A DNA stretch of 64,000 nt from Candidatus Krumholzibacteriota bacterium (lineage in GTDB: Bacteria; Krumholzibacteriota; Krumholzibacteriia; LZORAL124-64-63): NCBI GenBank assembly GCA_022711765.1, contig JAKLEB010000001.1:1408694-1472693 (forward strand), in the 5' to 3' direction. Below are positions 19,184 to 28,100 of this stretch, in pieces (position 1 is the stretch's first letter; each line of letters starts with the position of its first letter). The position numbers were made by a program, and so were the translations under genes. The notes beneath the pieces are model-generated. The model did no database searches. It was not told the origin of the DNA and saw nothing but the letters and a program-made list of their open reading frames with translations.

Positions 19184-19417
19184 TCAACTCAGCATCCTCT
19201 TGATCTCGTCCAGGGACGGCACCTTGCCGACGCTCTTGACTTCGCCGTCGACGACGAGCGCCGGCGTCATCATCACGCCGTGACTCATGATCGCGTTCAG
19301 GTCCGTGATCTTCTCGAGTTGGTAGTCGAGCGCGAGTTCGCCAGCGGCCTGCTTCGTCAGTTCCGCCAGCTTGGTGCACTTCGGGCAGCCCGTGCCCAGG
19401 ATCTTCACGATCTTCAT
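19184..19417 (-). CDS. Small thioredoxin-like redox protein (CPKC)
   Basis: A 77-aa cytoplasmic mini-thioredoxin with active site Cys11-Pro-Lys-Cys14 and cis-proline segment MMTPALVVDG. It matches the 'redox-active disulfide protein 2' family typically found with ArsP/YraQ permeases. It may deliver thiols or electrons to the permease encoded 32 bp upstream in the operon. A 100-bp gap separates it from the membrane-anchored thioredoxin; I see nothing certain in that gap. Confidence 0.88.
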   Translation of the reverse strand: MKIVKILGTGCPKCTKLAELTKQAAGELALDYQLEKITDLNAIMSHGVMMTPALVVDGEVKSVGKVPSLDEIKRMLS

Positions 19418-19449
19418 GTCCCGATCCTCCTTGTGTCCTTCGCGATCGC

Positions 19450-20751
19450 TCAGCCGGCGAGCGAACCGAAGATCAGTCCGGTGATCGTCGCCATGACCAC
19501 CACCAGGCTCACGAACGTGAGAGTCTTACGCCAGCCGAAAATGCTGCGCAGGACCAAGATGCTCGGCAGCGACAAGGCTGGACCCGCGAGCAGGAGCGCG
19601 AGCGCCGGCCCCTTGCCCATGCCCGAACCGAGCAGGCCCTGGAGGATCGGAACCTCGGTCAACGTGGCGAAGTACATCAACGCGCCCGCGACCGAGGCGA
19701 ACAGGTTGGCGCCAGGCGAGTTTCCGCCGACGGCCTTGGCGACGACCGACGACGGGATCAACCCCTCGTGATCCGGCCGTCCCAGCAACAGTCCGGCAAC
19801 CAGAACGCCGACGAGCAGCAGCGGGAGGATCTGCTTGGCGAATCCCCAGCTCGCTCCCAGCCACTCGTTCAGTTCGCCCTTCTCCGTGGCCAGAACGGCG
19901 GCGAGCGCCAGCGAACCGGCGGCGAACGCCGCCAGATGTCCGGCGCCGGGCAGGATGGCGACGACCGCGGTGACCGCCGCTGCCAGCAGGATCTTCCACC
20001 AGGTCAGCCCGAACCACGCGACGAGCAAACCGCCGAGCAGCATCGCGGCCAGCGACGTGATCGGCCACTTCACGCTGTAGACGGCGTTCCAGAACCCGAC
20101 CGGCTGCGCGGGCTGGCCCCAATTCGCGAAGACCAGCACCGCGATCATCGTCGCGAAGTAGGCTGCCGTGCGGCCCAGAGAACGGCCGTCGGGAGCCTCT
20201 GGCAGCGCCGCCTGCGCTGCCGCTTTGGCCGCTTCCTCCTTGCGGTAGATCACGTGCATGAGCAGGCCGATGACGATGCTGAACGCGACCGCGCCCACGG
20301 CCCGCCCCACGCCGATGTCCATCCCGAGCACCCGCGCCGTGAGGATGATCGCCAGCACGTTGATCGCCGGGCCGGAGTAGAGGAACGCGCTGGCGGGCCC
20401 CAGGCCTGCGCCCATCCGGTAGATCCCGGCGAACAGCGGCAGCACGGTGCAGGAGCAGACTGCGAGAACCGTGCCCGACACCGAGGCCACACCGTACGCG
20501 GCGACCTTGGGCGCACTGGCGCCGAGGTGTCTCATGACCGACGCGCTGCTGACGAAGACTGAGATCGCCCCGGCGATGAAGAAGGCCGGCACCAAGCAGA
20601 GCAGGACGTGCTCGCGCGCGTACCATTTCACGAGGGCCAGGGACTCGGTCACGGCGCCGTCGAAGCGCTGCTGACCCACGGGCAGGTAGTAGACGATCAG
20701 GAATCCAGCGATGATCCACAGCGCGGGTTTCCATTCCTTGCGCCAACCCAC
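19450..20751 (-). CDS. ArsP/YraQ-type permease
   Basis: A 433-aa polytopic protein of the permease family that includes ArsP, an exporter of trivalent organoarsenicals. The diagnostic cysteine pair is Cys99-Ser-Cys101 in VCSCTVLPLFAGIYR, followed by LYSGPAINVLA; the second half repeats the pattern with LMYFATLTEVPILQGLL. About ten helices are visible, arranged as two related halves with a longer loop near residues 170-200. It begins 4 bp after the arsR gene. Together with ACR3 this suggests resistance to both inorganic and methylated arsenic, though YraQ proteins can also serve other roles. Confidence 0.88.
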   Translation of the reverse strand: MGWRKEWKPALWIIAGFLIVYYLPVGQQRFDGAVTESLALVKWYAREHVLLCLVPAFFIAGAISVFVSSASVMRHLGASAPKVAAYGVASVSGTVLAVCSCTVLPLFAGIYRMGAGLGPASAFLYSGPAINVLAIILTARVLGMDIGVGRAVGAVAFSIVIGLLMHVIYRKEEAAKAAAQAALPEAPDGRSLGRTAAYFATMIAVLVFANWGQPAQPVGFWNAVYSVKWPITSLAAMLLGGLLVAWFGLTWWKILLAAAVTAVVAILPGAGHLAAFAAGSLALAAVLATEKGELNEWLGASWGFAKQILPLLLVGVLVAGLLLGRPDHEGLIPSSVVAKAVGGNSPGANLFASVAGALMYFATLTEVPILQGLLGSGMGKGPALALLLAGPALSLPSILVLRSIFGWRKTLTFVSLVVVMATITGLIFGSLAG

Positions 20752-20755
20752 GACG

Positions 20756-21076
20756 TCACCCCACCAGATCGATGCTCTGCCGCGCTGCGGTTTGCAGCAC
20801 GGTCTCGATGCAGCTGAAGAAGTTCATCACGCACGGCACCGTCAGGGTGCAGAGGACCTGGTTCCCGCGCCGGCTGCGGGTGACGAGACCCGCCTCGCTC
20901 AGGATCGCCAGGTGCCGCGAGACCGTGGAGACATCGGCGCCGACGATCTCCTGCAGGTGACCGACGCAGCGCGCCTCGCGAGACAACTCGTCCAGGATGA
21001 GGAGCCTCGTCGGATGAGCCATGGCCTTGAGAATCCGAGCGCGCGCCTCGAAACGACTCTGGGTTCTTGGATCCAC
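20756..21076 (-). CDS. arsR: ArsR/SmtB-family repressor of the arsenic operon
   Basis: A 106-aa winged-helix metalloregulator. The start is GTG with a perfect GAGGAGG site 7 bases away; an upstream in-frame ATG at 21100 has no site. The recognition helix region is DVSTVSRHLAILSEAGLV. Cysteines at 37, 82 and 89 are candidates for As(III) binding; the classic ELCVCDL motif is reduced to ARCVGHL, so the sensor geometry differs from plasmid ArsR. It would repress its own promoter and the six following genes, releasing DNA on arsenite binding. Confidence 0.9.
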   Translation of the reverse strand: MDPRTQSRFEARARILKAMAHPTRLLILDELSREARCVGHLQEIVGADVSTVSRHLAILSEAGLVTRSRRGNQVLCTLTVPCVMNFFSCIETVLQTAARQSIDLVG

Positions 21077-21105
21077 TCGGGAGCCTCCTCGCCGTAGCAT
21101 CTATT

Positions 21106-21145
21106 TGCGTATTTGCCAAATTAGCCAAAATGCGTATCAGGTCAA
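21106..21145 (-). promoter_or_regulatory. arsR operon promoter with repeated operator-like elements
   Basis: On the minus strand TTGACC (21140-21145) and TAATTT (21118-21123) are 16 bases apart. TGCGTAT occurs at 21106-21112 and 21131-21137, and GCCAAA occurs twice between them. AT-rich repeats overlapping the -10 are where ArsR proteins normally bind. Confidence 0.45.
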
Positions 21146-21179
21146 GAACATTTCCTCGCATATTCAGCGAGCCCGCCGG

Positions 21180-21761
21180 TCAGTGGATCTTCGCGAGCAG
21201 CGCCAGGTGGTGGATGGCGAGGACCCCGTACACGACGACCAGCAGAATCAGCGCCGCCCGCACCCAGCGGAAGTAGCGGTGGATCGAGAGCAGCAGGAAC
21301 GCCACGGGCAGCGGCGCCAGCTTGATCAGCAGGAACCAGCCGACCCCGCGGTCCAGGGCGTTGGCCATGAGCGGGTTGACCTCGCTGCCGCCGCGCTCGA
21401 GGATGTAGAGGGTCGAGGCCGCGTCCAGCACGATGAAGATCAAGAGCAGGAGGATCGATCCCAGATGACCGCCGGTCGAGCGATCCACGTACCTCCCGCG
21501 CGCGAAGTCGGCCCGGCGCCGGATGCGCGCGCGATGCCCCCGCAGGGTGAAGCGTGAGAAGATGGGCGTCGGGACGCGGCGGCGATCGGCGGGAGCGCGG
21601 CGCTGCTCCTCGGCGGATTCGCGCAACGGGTCGGGTCGTCGATCATCAAGGGTCAAGGCGCCGGTCCTCGGGTCGGGCTCGGTGATCGGGATCTCGGGAC
21701 GACCGGATGGTGATCGGCCGCGGCCGCTCGACATTGACACCCGCGTTGCCCTGGCGGACAT
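21180..21761 (-). CDS. DUF5658-like small membrane protein
   Basis: A protein of about 193 aa with a long polar, Arg-rich N-terminal half and a C-terminal half of three hydrophobic helices. The helical part (LDAASTLYILERGGSEVNP, then ALDRGVGWFLLIKL) matches the DUF5658 pattern, where the Asp and the Glu-x-Asn-Pro segments are conserved. The start is uncertain: ATG at 21761 is used, while ATG at 21734 or 21812 is possible. It is divergent from selD, and the presumed selD promoter lies inside its N-terminal codons. Function unknown. Confidence 0.6.
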   Translation of the reverse strand: MSARATRVSMSSGRGRSPSGRPEIPITEPDPRTGALTLDDRRPDPLRESAEEQRRAPADRRRVPTPIFSRFTLRGHRARIRRRADFARGRYVDRSTGGHLGSILLLLIFIVLDAASTLYILERGGSEVNPLMANALDRGVGWFLLIKLAPLPVAFLLLSIHRYFRWVRAALILLVVVYGVLAIHHLALLAKIH

Positions 21762-21766
21762 TGTCC
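21734..21766 (+). promoter_or_regulatory. Candidate selD promoter with dyad
   Basis: TTGACA (21734-21739) is a perfect -35; 17 bases on lies GACATT (21757-21762), a weak -10. The -10 overlaps the dyad GGACA-T-TGTCC (21756-21766). The position, about 50 bases before the selD ATG, is right. Confidence 0.4.
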
Positions 21767-21810
21767 TGTCGGATCGCGGCCCGTGCAAGACGCAACCGAG
21801 AGGTATCGGC

Positions 21811-22866
21811 ATGTCGGCTGCCGAACAATTCCAGCTGACGAAGTTCGCGAAGAGCGCTGGCTGAGCGGCGAAGCTGGGTCCGGGGGACCTGGACGGACTG
21901 CTCGCCTACCTCGGCGGCGCTCGGCCGCCGTCGCTCCTGGTCGGCTTCGAGACGGCCGACGACGCCGGAGTCTATCGCCTGGACGCGGAGCGCGCGCTCG
22001 TGGTGACCGCCGACTTCATCACGCCGGTCGTGGACGACCCCCGCACGTTCGGGCGGGTCGCCGCCGCCAATTCGCTCAGCGACGTCTACGCGATGGGCGG
22101 GACGCCCCTGGTGGCGCTCAACCTCGCCGGCTACCCCCAGAAGCTGGTGCCGGGCGAGGTCCTGGGCGCGATCTTCGCCGGGGCGGCCGAGGTCTGCGCC
22201 GAGGCGGGCTGCGCCGTCGGCGGCGGCCATACCGTGCGCGACGACGAGGTGAAGTTCGGCCTCGCCGTGACCGGGCTCGTGCACCCGGACCGCATCCTCC
22301 GCAACAGCACCGCCCGCCCCGGCGACCGGCTCGTGCTGACCAAGCCCCTGGGCACCGGCGCCCTTGTCGCCGCGAACCGCGCCGGCGCGCTCGCCCCCGC
22401 CGAGTACGAGGCGCTCGTCGCCAGCATGACCACGCTCAACCGGTGGGGCGCGCGGGCGATCGCGTCTGGCGCCACCGCCGGCACCGACGTGACGGGCTTC
22501 GGGCTGACCGGCCACGGTCTCGAGATGGCCCGCGGCGCCGGCGTCCAGCTCGTCGTCGAGGCCTCGGCGATCCCGCAGCTGCCGCGCGCCGCCGAGCTTT
22601 GCGCGAGTGGATTCACCTGCGGCGGGACCAAGGCCAATGCGACATTCACGGACCCGTGGACCAGGTTCGCGCCGCACCTCGACGAAGGCCTGCGCGGCCT
22701 CCTGCACGACCCCCAGACGAGCGGCGGCCTTCTGCTCGCGGTCCCTGCCGACCGGTGCGGGGAGCTCTGCCGCGGCGTGCTCGCCGACGGCGCACCGTGC
22801 GCCGCCGTGATCGGCGAGGTCCAGGCCCGCGCGGCCGCCAGCGACCCGTATCTCGTGTTCCACTGA
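21811..22866 (+). CDS. selD: Selenide, water dikinase containing selenocysteine (UGA at 21862-21864 read through)
   Basis: This enzyme makes selenophosphate from selenide and ATP for selenocysteine and selenouridine synthesis. The ATG at 21811 has a GAGAGG site. The frame meets TGA at codon 18, in the motif Ser-Ala-Gly-UGA-Ala-Ala-Lys, exactly where SelD proteins have the catalytic Cys or Sec, with the catalytic Lys21 after it. Beyond the TGA the frame stays open to 22866 and is an intact SelD: DDAGVYRL, SLSDVYAMGGTPL, VGGGHTVRDDEVKFGLAV and DVTGFGLTGHG. Full length is 351 residues, normal for SelD. A hairpin right after the UGA fits a bacterial SECIS. Read without recoding it would appear as a 17-codon peptide plus a truncated SelD starting at 22000. 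selA, selB and tRNA-Sec must lie elsewhere. Confidence 0.95.
21874..21892 (+). promoter_or_regulatory. Bacterial SECIS-like hairpin in selD mRNA
   Basis: The strand folds as an 8-bp stem (21874-21881 with 21885-21892; core GGTCC/GGACC plus G-U and C-G pairs) closed by a GGG loop at 21882-21884. The loop lies 18-20 bases after the UGA, inside the 16-37 range usual for SelB-binding elements, and contains the guanines expected in the apical loop. Confidence 0.7.
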
Positions 22867-22951
22867 GCGGTTTCCTGCTCAAGCTCCTCCGCCGGCGACC
22901 GATCGAAACGGTGGGCAGAGTCCGTTGGGTCCGCGCGTCCGGAGGCCCGCC

Positions 22952-23839
22952 GTGTCCGAGATCGTCCAGCTTCGCTCCTTGACGGAACTCCAGCCGCGCG
23001 AGCTGAAGCAGTTCGCGAGCGACCTGCCGACCCTGCCGGTCGTCTTCCAGGAACTGTTCTCGCGGATGCAGGATCCGGACACCCAGATCAGCGAGCTCGC
23101 GGAGGTGATCGCCCGCGACCCCGCGCTCACCGCGAAGATCCTCAAGCTCGTCAACAGCGCGTTCTACGGCCGCCCCAGCCAGATCACCACCATCAGCCGC
23201 GCCGTGATCATCATGGGCTTCCAGGCCGTCCGGTCCGCGGCCCTGGCCGTGTCGGTCTTCGACCACTTCAAGGATCTGCCGGCGTTGGCCGCCGGATTCG
23301 ACCTCGAGCGATTCTGGCGCCACGACGTGGCCGTGTCGTGCGTGGCGAAACAGCTCGCGCTGGTGCTCGGCGCCGGCGAGCCCGAGGACGCGTTCGTCGC
23401 CGGCCTGCTGCACGATGTCGGCAAGCTCGTCATGCTGCAGCATTTTCCCCGCGACGTCGACGACCTCGCCCGCGAGGTCTCCGAGCGGCGGTTGACCTGG
23501 CGCGCCGGCGAGAGCGCGCTGTTCGCGATCGACCATGCGGAGCTCGGCAGGACCGTGTTCCGGGCCTGGGACTTCCCCGAGTCCGTGGTCGAGGCCGTCG
23601 GCCGGCACCACGAGCCCGACGGCGCGGGCCGCCATGCGGTCCTCGCCGCCCTCGTCCACCTGGCGGACTACTTCAGCTACCACCTGGACGCCGGCTGCCC
23701 TGGCGGCGTCGCGCCGCGCCTGCACTCCCAGGACGCGGCGAGGATGGTCGGTCTGACGCCGGAGCGCGCGAGCGAGGCGCTCCAGCGGGCGAGCGGCGAG
23801 CTCGCGGAGTCCCTGGAGATCCTCAAGCTGCTGGACTGA
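22952..23839 (+). CDS. HDOD-domain signalling protein
   Basis: A 295-aa protein that is almost entirely one HDOD domain (residues about 15-215), with LPTLPVVFQEL, ARDPALTAKILKLVNSAFYG and FVAGLLHDVGKLVML visible. The degenerate HD motif suggests no phosphodiesterase activity is required. Such proteins act in signal-transduction or stress pathways, often next to cyclic-di-GMP enzymes, which are not seen here. The start is GTG with GGAGG 6 bases upstream; the open frame begins earlier without a site. Plus-strand neighbours are selD and the YhaO-like gene. Confidence 0.88.
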   Translation: MSEIVQLRSLTELQPRELKQFASDLPTLPVVFQELFSRMQDPDTQISELAEVIARDPALTAKILKLVNSAFYGRPSQITTISRAVIIMGFQAVRSAALAVSVFDHFKDLPALAAGFDLERFWRHDVAVSCVAKQLALVLGAGEPEDAFVAGLLHDVGKLVMLQHFPRDVDDLAREVSERRLTWRAGESALFAIDHAELGRTVFRAWDFPESVVEAVGRHHEPDGAGRHAVLAALVHLADYFSYHLDAGCPGGVAPRLHSQDAARMVGLTPERASEALQRASGELAESLEILKLLD

Positions 23840-23897
23840 CGGCCGCGGCGGCGGCATAATCGCGCCTCGATCCCACTCGACGCAGGAGCGCCGCGCC

Positions 23898-25163
23898 ATG
23901 CCCGATCAGGACACCCGCTTGCTCGCCGTCGGCGACATCCACCTGGGACGTCGCCGTCGAGCCGGGCAGGTGCCGGCCGACCTCGACCGGGACGACCTCG
24001 GCCCGCGGGGCGCCTGGCGGCGGACGGTCGACGTCGCGTTGCAGATCCCGGTCGACGGCGTGCTGCTCGCGGGCGACGTCGTCGATTCGCTCAACGACCG
24101 CTTCGAAGCCTTCGGCGCGCTCGCGAGCGGCGTGCGCCGGCTCCTGGACGCCGGGGTCCGCGTCCTCGCGGTTGCCGGCAACCACGACGGGCACGCCCTG
24201 CCGCGCCTCGCGGACCTGCTGCCCGGCTTCGAGCTGCTCGGACGCGGCGGGCGCTGGGAATCGCGGGTGATCGACGGCCCCGGTGGCGCAGTCCGGGTCG
24301 CCGGCTGGTCGTTCCCCGCGGACAGCCACGGCGCGAGCGCTCTCGCGGCCTGGCAACCGCTCGAGCGCGACCTGCCGACGATCGGGCTGCTGCACTGCGA
24401 CCTCGACGCGAGCGGCGGCCGCCACGCGCCGACCCCGCGCGCCGATCTGGCGCGCGCCGGCTGCGACCGGTGGCTGCTCGGGCACGTCCACCGGCCATCG
24501 GCCGCCGACGAGCCCATCGGCTACCTCGGTTCGCTCGTCGGCCTCGACCCGACCGAGACCGGCGCGCACGGCCCGTGGCTCGTGACCGTCGCGGACCGCC
24601 GGATCTCGCGCCGCCTCCTGCCGCTGGCGCCGCTGCGCTGGGAGGCGCTGGAGGTCGACTGCACGGGGCTCGAGGAGCCGGCCGCGGGCCTGGTCGAACG
24701 CGTCCTCGCGAGGATCGACCGGTTCCGGCGAGATTGCGCGGACGAGCTCGGCGAGGTCGAGGCCCTGGGTCTGCGGTTGCGCCTCGTCGGTCGCTGCGCG
24801 CGCGTGCAGCAGCTGCACCGGGCGGCCGCCGCGCTGGCCGCCGCCGTGACGTTCGACGACCTCGCGGTGTTCCTCGATCGCGTGGACGTGGCCGTCGCGC
24901 CGGCGCACGATCTCGACGAACTCGCCCGCTCCGACACGCCGTTCGGACTGCTCGCTCGCCGCCTGTGCGATCTGCGGGACAGCCGGTCGCCGGCGCTCCT
25001 GGGACGCGCGGCGGCGGCGCTCGCCGCCGTCGACCAGCGGTTCCTCGGCCTCGAGCCCGGCCCTGCCGTCGCCGCGGCGACCGTCGAGGACCTGCTGCAG
25101 GCGGGGTACCGGGCTCTCGATCTGCTCCTCGACCAGCAGGAGCGCGGCCATGCGCCTCGCTAG
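23898..25163 (+). CDS. YhaO/SbcD-like metallophosphoesterase
   Basis: A 421-aa calcineurin-fold nuclease subunit. Metal-binding motifs are present in order: VGDIHLG (13-19), LLAGDVVDS (about 56), VAGNHDGH (about 95), LLHCDLD and LLGHVHRP. The C-terminal 170 residues form a capping or partner-binding region. The start has AGGAG 9 bases upstream. It overlaps the ATPase gene by 14 bp, the usual arrangement for Mre11/Rad50-like pairs. Expected to process DNA ends or DNA-protein blocks with its ATPase partner. Confidence 0.87.
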   Translation: MPDQDTRLLAVGDIHLGRRRRAGQVPADLDRDDLGPRGAWRRTVDVALQIPVDGVLLAGDVVDSLNDRFEAFGALASGVRRLLDAGVRVLAVAGNHDGHALPRLADLLPGFELLGRGGRWESRVIDGPGGAVRVAGWSFPADSHGASALAAWQPLERDLPTIGLLHCDLDASGGRHAPTPRADLARAGCDRWLLGHVHRPSAADEPIGYLGSLVGLDPTETGAHGPWLVTVADRRISRRLLPLAPLRWEALEVDCTGLEEPAAGLVERVLARIDRFRRDCADELGEVEALGLRLRLVGRCARVQQLHRAAAALAAAVTFDDLAVFLDRVDVAVAPAHDLDELARSDTPFGLLARRLCDLRDSRSPALLGRAAAALAAVDQRFLGLEPGPAVAAATVEDLLQAGYRALDLLLDQQERGHAPR

Positions 25164-28100
25164 GCTGGACGTTCGCCGGTTGCCGGGGCTCGAGACGCCG
25201 TTCCCGCTGGAGCCAGCGCCCGGGCTGACGATCGTCCACGGCAGCAACGGCAGCGGCAAGTCGTCGGTCTGCCGCGCCATCCTCGGCCTGCTCTTTCCCG
25301 ACGGCGCGGTCGACGCCGCGTCGGCGGTCCGCGCGGTCTTCGCGCGCGGCGAACGGATCCTGCACGCGTCTCGCGAGGCGGCGGGGACCACGCGCTGGAC
25401 CGAGGACGGCGACGAGGTCGACCCGCAGATCCCGGCCGGACCGCTCGTGGGCGCGTACCGGCTCGGTCTGCTCGATCTGCACCATCGGGCGGCGGATCGC
25501 AACGAGGACGACCGGCTCCTGACCCAGGAGATCCGCAGCCGGCTCGCCGGCGGATTCGACGTCGAAGGGCTCCTCGAGTCCGACGAGCTGTGGATCCCGG
25601 CCCGGCCGATCCAGAATGCGGACCTGAAGATCGCCCGCGAGCGGGTCGAGGAGATCCGGGTCCGGCAGGCGCGGATCGCCCGCGACGAGGACGATCGCCT
25701 GCCGGAGCTCTCGCGCGAGATCGAACGCTGCGACGCGGCGCGCCGCACGCTGCTCGCGTTGCAGGCGGCTCGCCAGCTCCAGGCGGCGGACCGCCGCCGC
25801 GCGGCGGCCGAGGCCCGCCTGCGCGAGCTGCCGGTCCAGCTCCCGCGCCTGCTGGGGAACGAGGACGAGCGCCTCGACGGGATCGAACGCCGGCTCGCGG
25901 CCGCGGACGAGGCGCGCGGCGCGGCGACGGCAGCGCTGGCGGTCGCGCGCCAGGCGCTCGCCGCCTGCGGATTCCCTTCCGGGCCGCCGGATCCGCAGCG
26001 GCTCGCGGTCGCGCGCAAGCACCTCGAAGCCGCCCGGGATGCGGCTCGCGACCTCGCGCGACGGCAGGAGGATCTCGCCGGGGCCGAGCGCGAGCTGGCG
26101 GAGCGCGCCGCCCACCTCCTGCCCGGCTGGCCGGCGGACCGCGCGCGAGTCGTGATGCCGGCTGAACTGCGCGAGGCCGAGGAGCTGTTGCGGCGTTCGG
26201 CCGGCGCGGCAGCGCGGGCCGAGGAGCTGTCGCGCCTGCTCGCCCGCCCGGAGTTCGCGGATCTCGACGCCGGCACCAGCGCGACCGCAGGGGTCGAGGT
26301 TGCGTTCCTCCTGGCCCGGTGGCTCGCCGCCGGCGCGGCCGGCGACCGGGCCGCGCTCGTGCTCGCCGGGATCGCTGCCGTCGCGGCCGTGGGTCTCGGC
26401 GCGGTCCTGTTCGCCGGCGGCGATCCGCTGGCCGGCGGCTGGTCGCTCGCAGCCGGCGCCGTCGCCCTCGGCGCGGCGATCCGACTGGGTTTGCGCGACC
26501 GGGCCCGCGCCGCCGCCCGCCGCCGCCTGCAGCGGGAGTTCGCGGCGACCGGCCAGGAGCTCCCGGCGGCGTGGACCGAGGCGGCGGTGCGCGACAGGTT
26601 CGCGGGCCTCGTCGACCACCTCGCCGCGCAGCGCCACGCGGACCTGCGGCGCCGCTGGCGCGACGAGCTCGCGGGCGAGGCCGAGCGCGAACGCCGCCGG
26701 CGGGCGGAGAGCGAGTCGCGCGGCCGCGAGCTCGGCGAGGCGGCGGGCCTCGCCGGCAACGCCGGCCCGATCGAGCTGGTCGAGTTCCTGCGCCGCGTCG
26801 GCGAGTATCACGACGCCGGCGTCGCCGCGGCCGGCGCGGCAGCCCGCGCGCGCACGGCCGACGACCGGCGCGCGGCGGCGCTGGCCGAGGCCGGGGCGAT
26901 CCTGGCCGAATGCGGCGTGGCCGGCGACCTCGCGCTGCCGGCCGCCGAGGCCGCCCTCGTCGATCTCGAGAGCCGGGCCGCGCGCGCGCGCGAGGAGATG
27001 GCCGCGATCACGGCCCAGGGACAGCGACTCGCCGAGGCGACCGTGCGGCGCGACACGGAGGCCGCGGAACGAGCGCGGCTGTTCCGCGAGCTCGAACTCG
27101 CCGAGGGCGACCGCGCCTCTCTCCTGGCGCTCGTCGAGCGGCACGCCGAGTTCACGCAGGTCCGCGCCGAACTCGACGCGGCGATCCAGCTGCGCGCGGC
27201 GGCGGAGGTCGAGGTCGCCGGCCTCGATCCGGTCCTCGGCGACCTCGCCCTGCAGGCGGCCGCCACGTCGATCGATGCGATCGATCGAGAGGCGGCCGAG
27301 GCGGCGCGGCAGATCGCCCGAGCGCCCGCCCTCCACGAGGAGAAGGGCGGCATCGAGCGCGAGCTCGCGCAGGCTCGCGGCGGCGCGGAGCTGGAGGCGG
27401 CCCTCGCCGCGCGCGAGCGCGCGCGGGAGTCCGAGCGCGCCAGGCGCGAGCAGGCCCGCCGGAACGCCCTCGCGAGGCTGCTCCTGCAGGACGTCGCGGA
27501 CGAGTTCCGGTCCGCCACGCTGCCCGGCGTCGTCGAGCGCGCCCGCCTGCTCTTCGCGACCTTCACGCGCGGCGCTTGGCAGGTGAGCGCGCGGCGCGAC
27601 GGGACGCTCGTCGCCACCGACACGGCCCGGCAGCGCGAGCACGAGCTCGACGAGCTGTCCGACGGCACCCGGGCCCAGCTCCTGCTCGCCGCGCGCCTCG
27701 CGTTCATCGAGGACCTCGAGCGCGGCGAGCCGCTCCCGCTTCTGCTCGACGAGGCGCTCACGGCGGCCGACCCCCACCGCTTCCGGGCGATCGCCGAGGC
27801 CCTCGCCGCGCTCGTCGACGGCGGGCGGCAAGTCATCGTGTTCACCGCGGACCCCGGCGTGATCGGCGCCTGGCGGGACCTGCTGGCCGAGCTGGACGCC
27901 ACGCCCGCCCGGGTCCTCGACCTCGACGCGATCGGCGGCCGGGCCGCGCTCGCTCCCGCCGCGGTCCGGCGGCCGGTCGCCCTGGCACCGCTGCCGGATC
28001 CGACGCTGCCCCCGGAGCAATACGCCGAACGGTTGCAGGCGCCGCGGCTGGACCTGCATGCGGAGCCGACCGCAGCCCACCTGTGGCACCTGCTCTGGGA

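Noticed and set aside
21811..21864. selD as a frameshifted or interrupted pseudogene, with a short ORF ending at the TGA
   Set aside because: The TGA is exactly at the Cys/Sec position, the frame is otherwise intact, and a SECIS-like stem follows at normal spacing.
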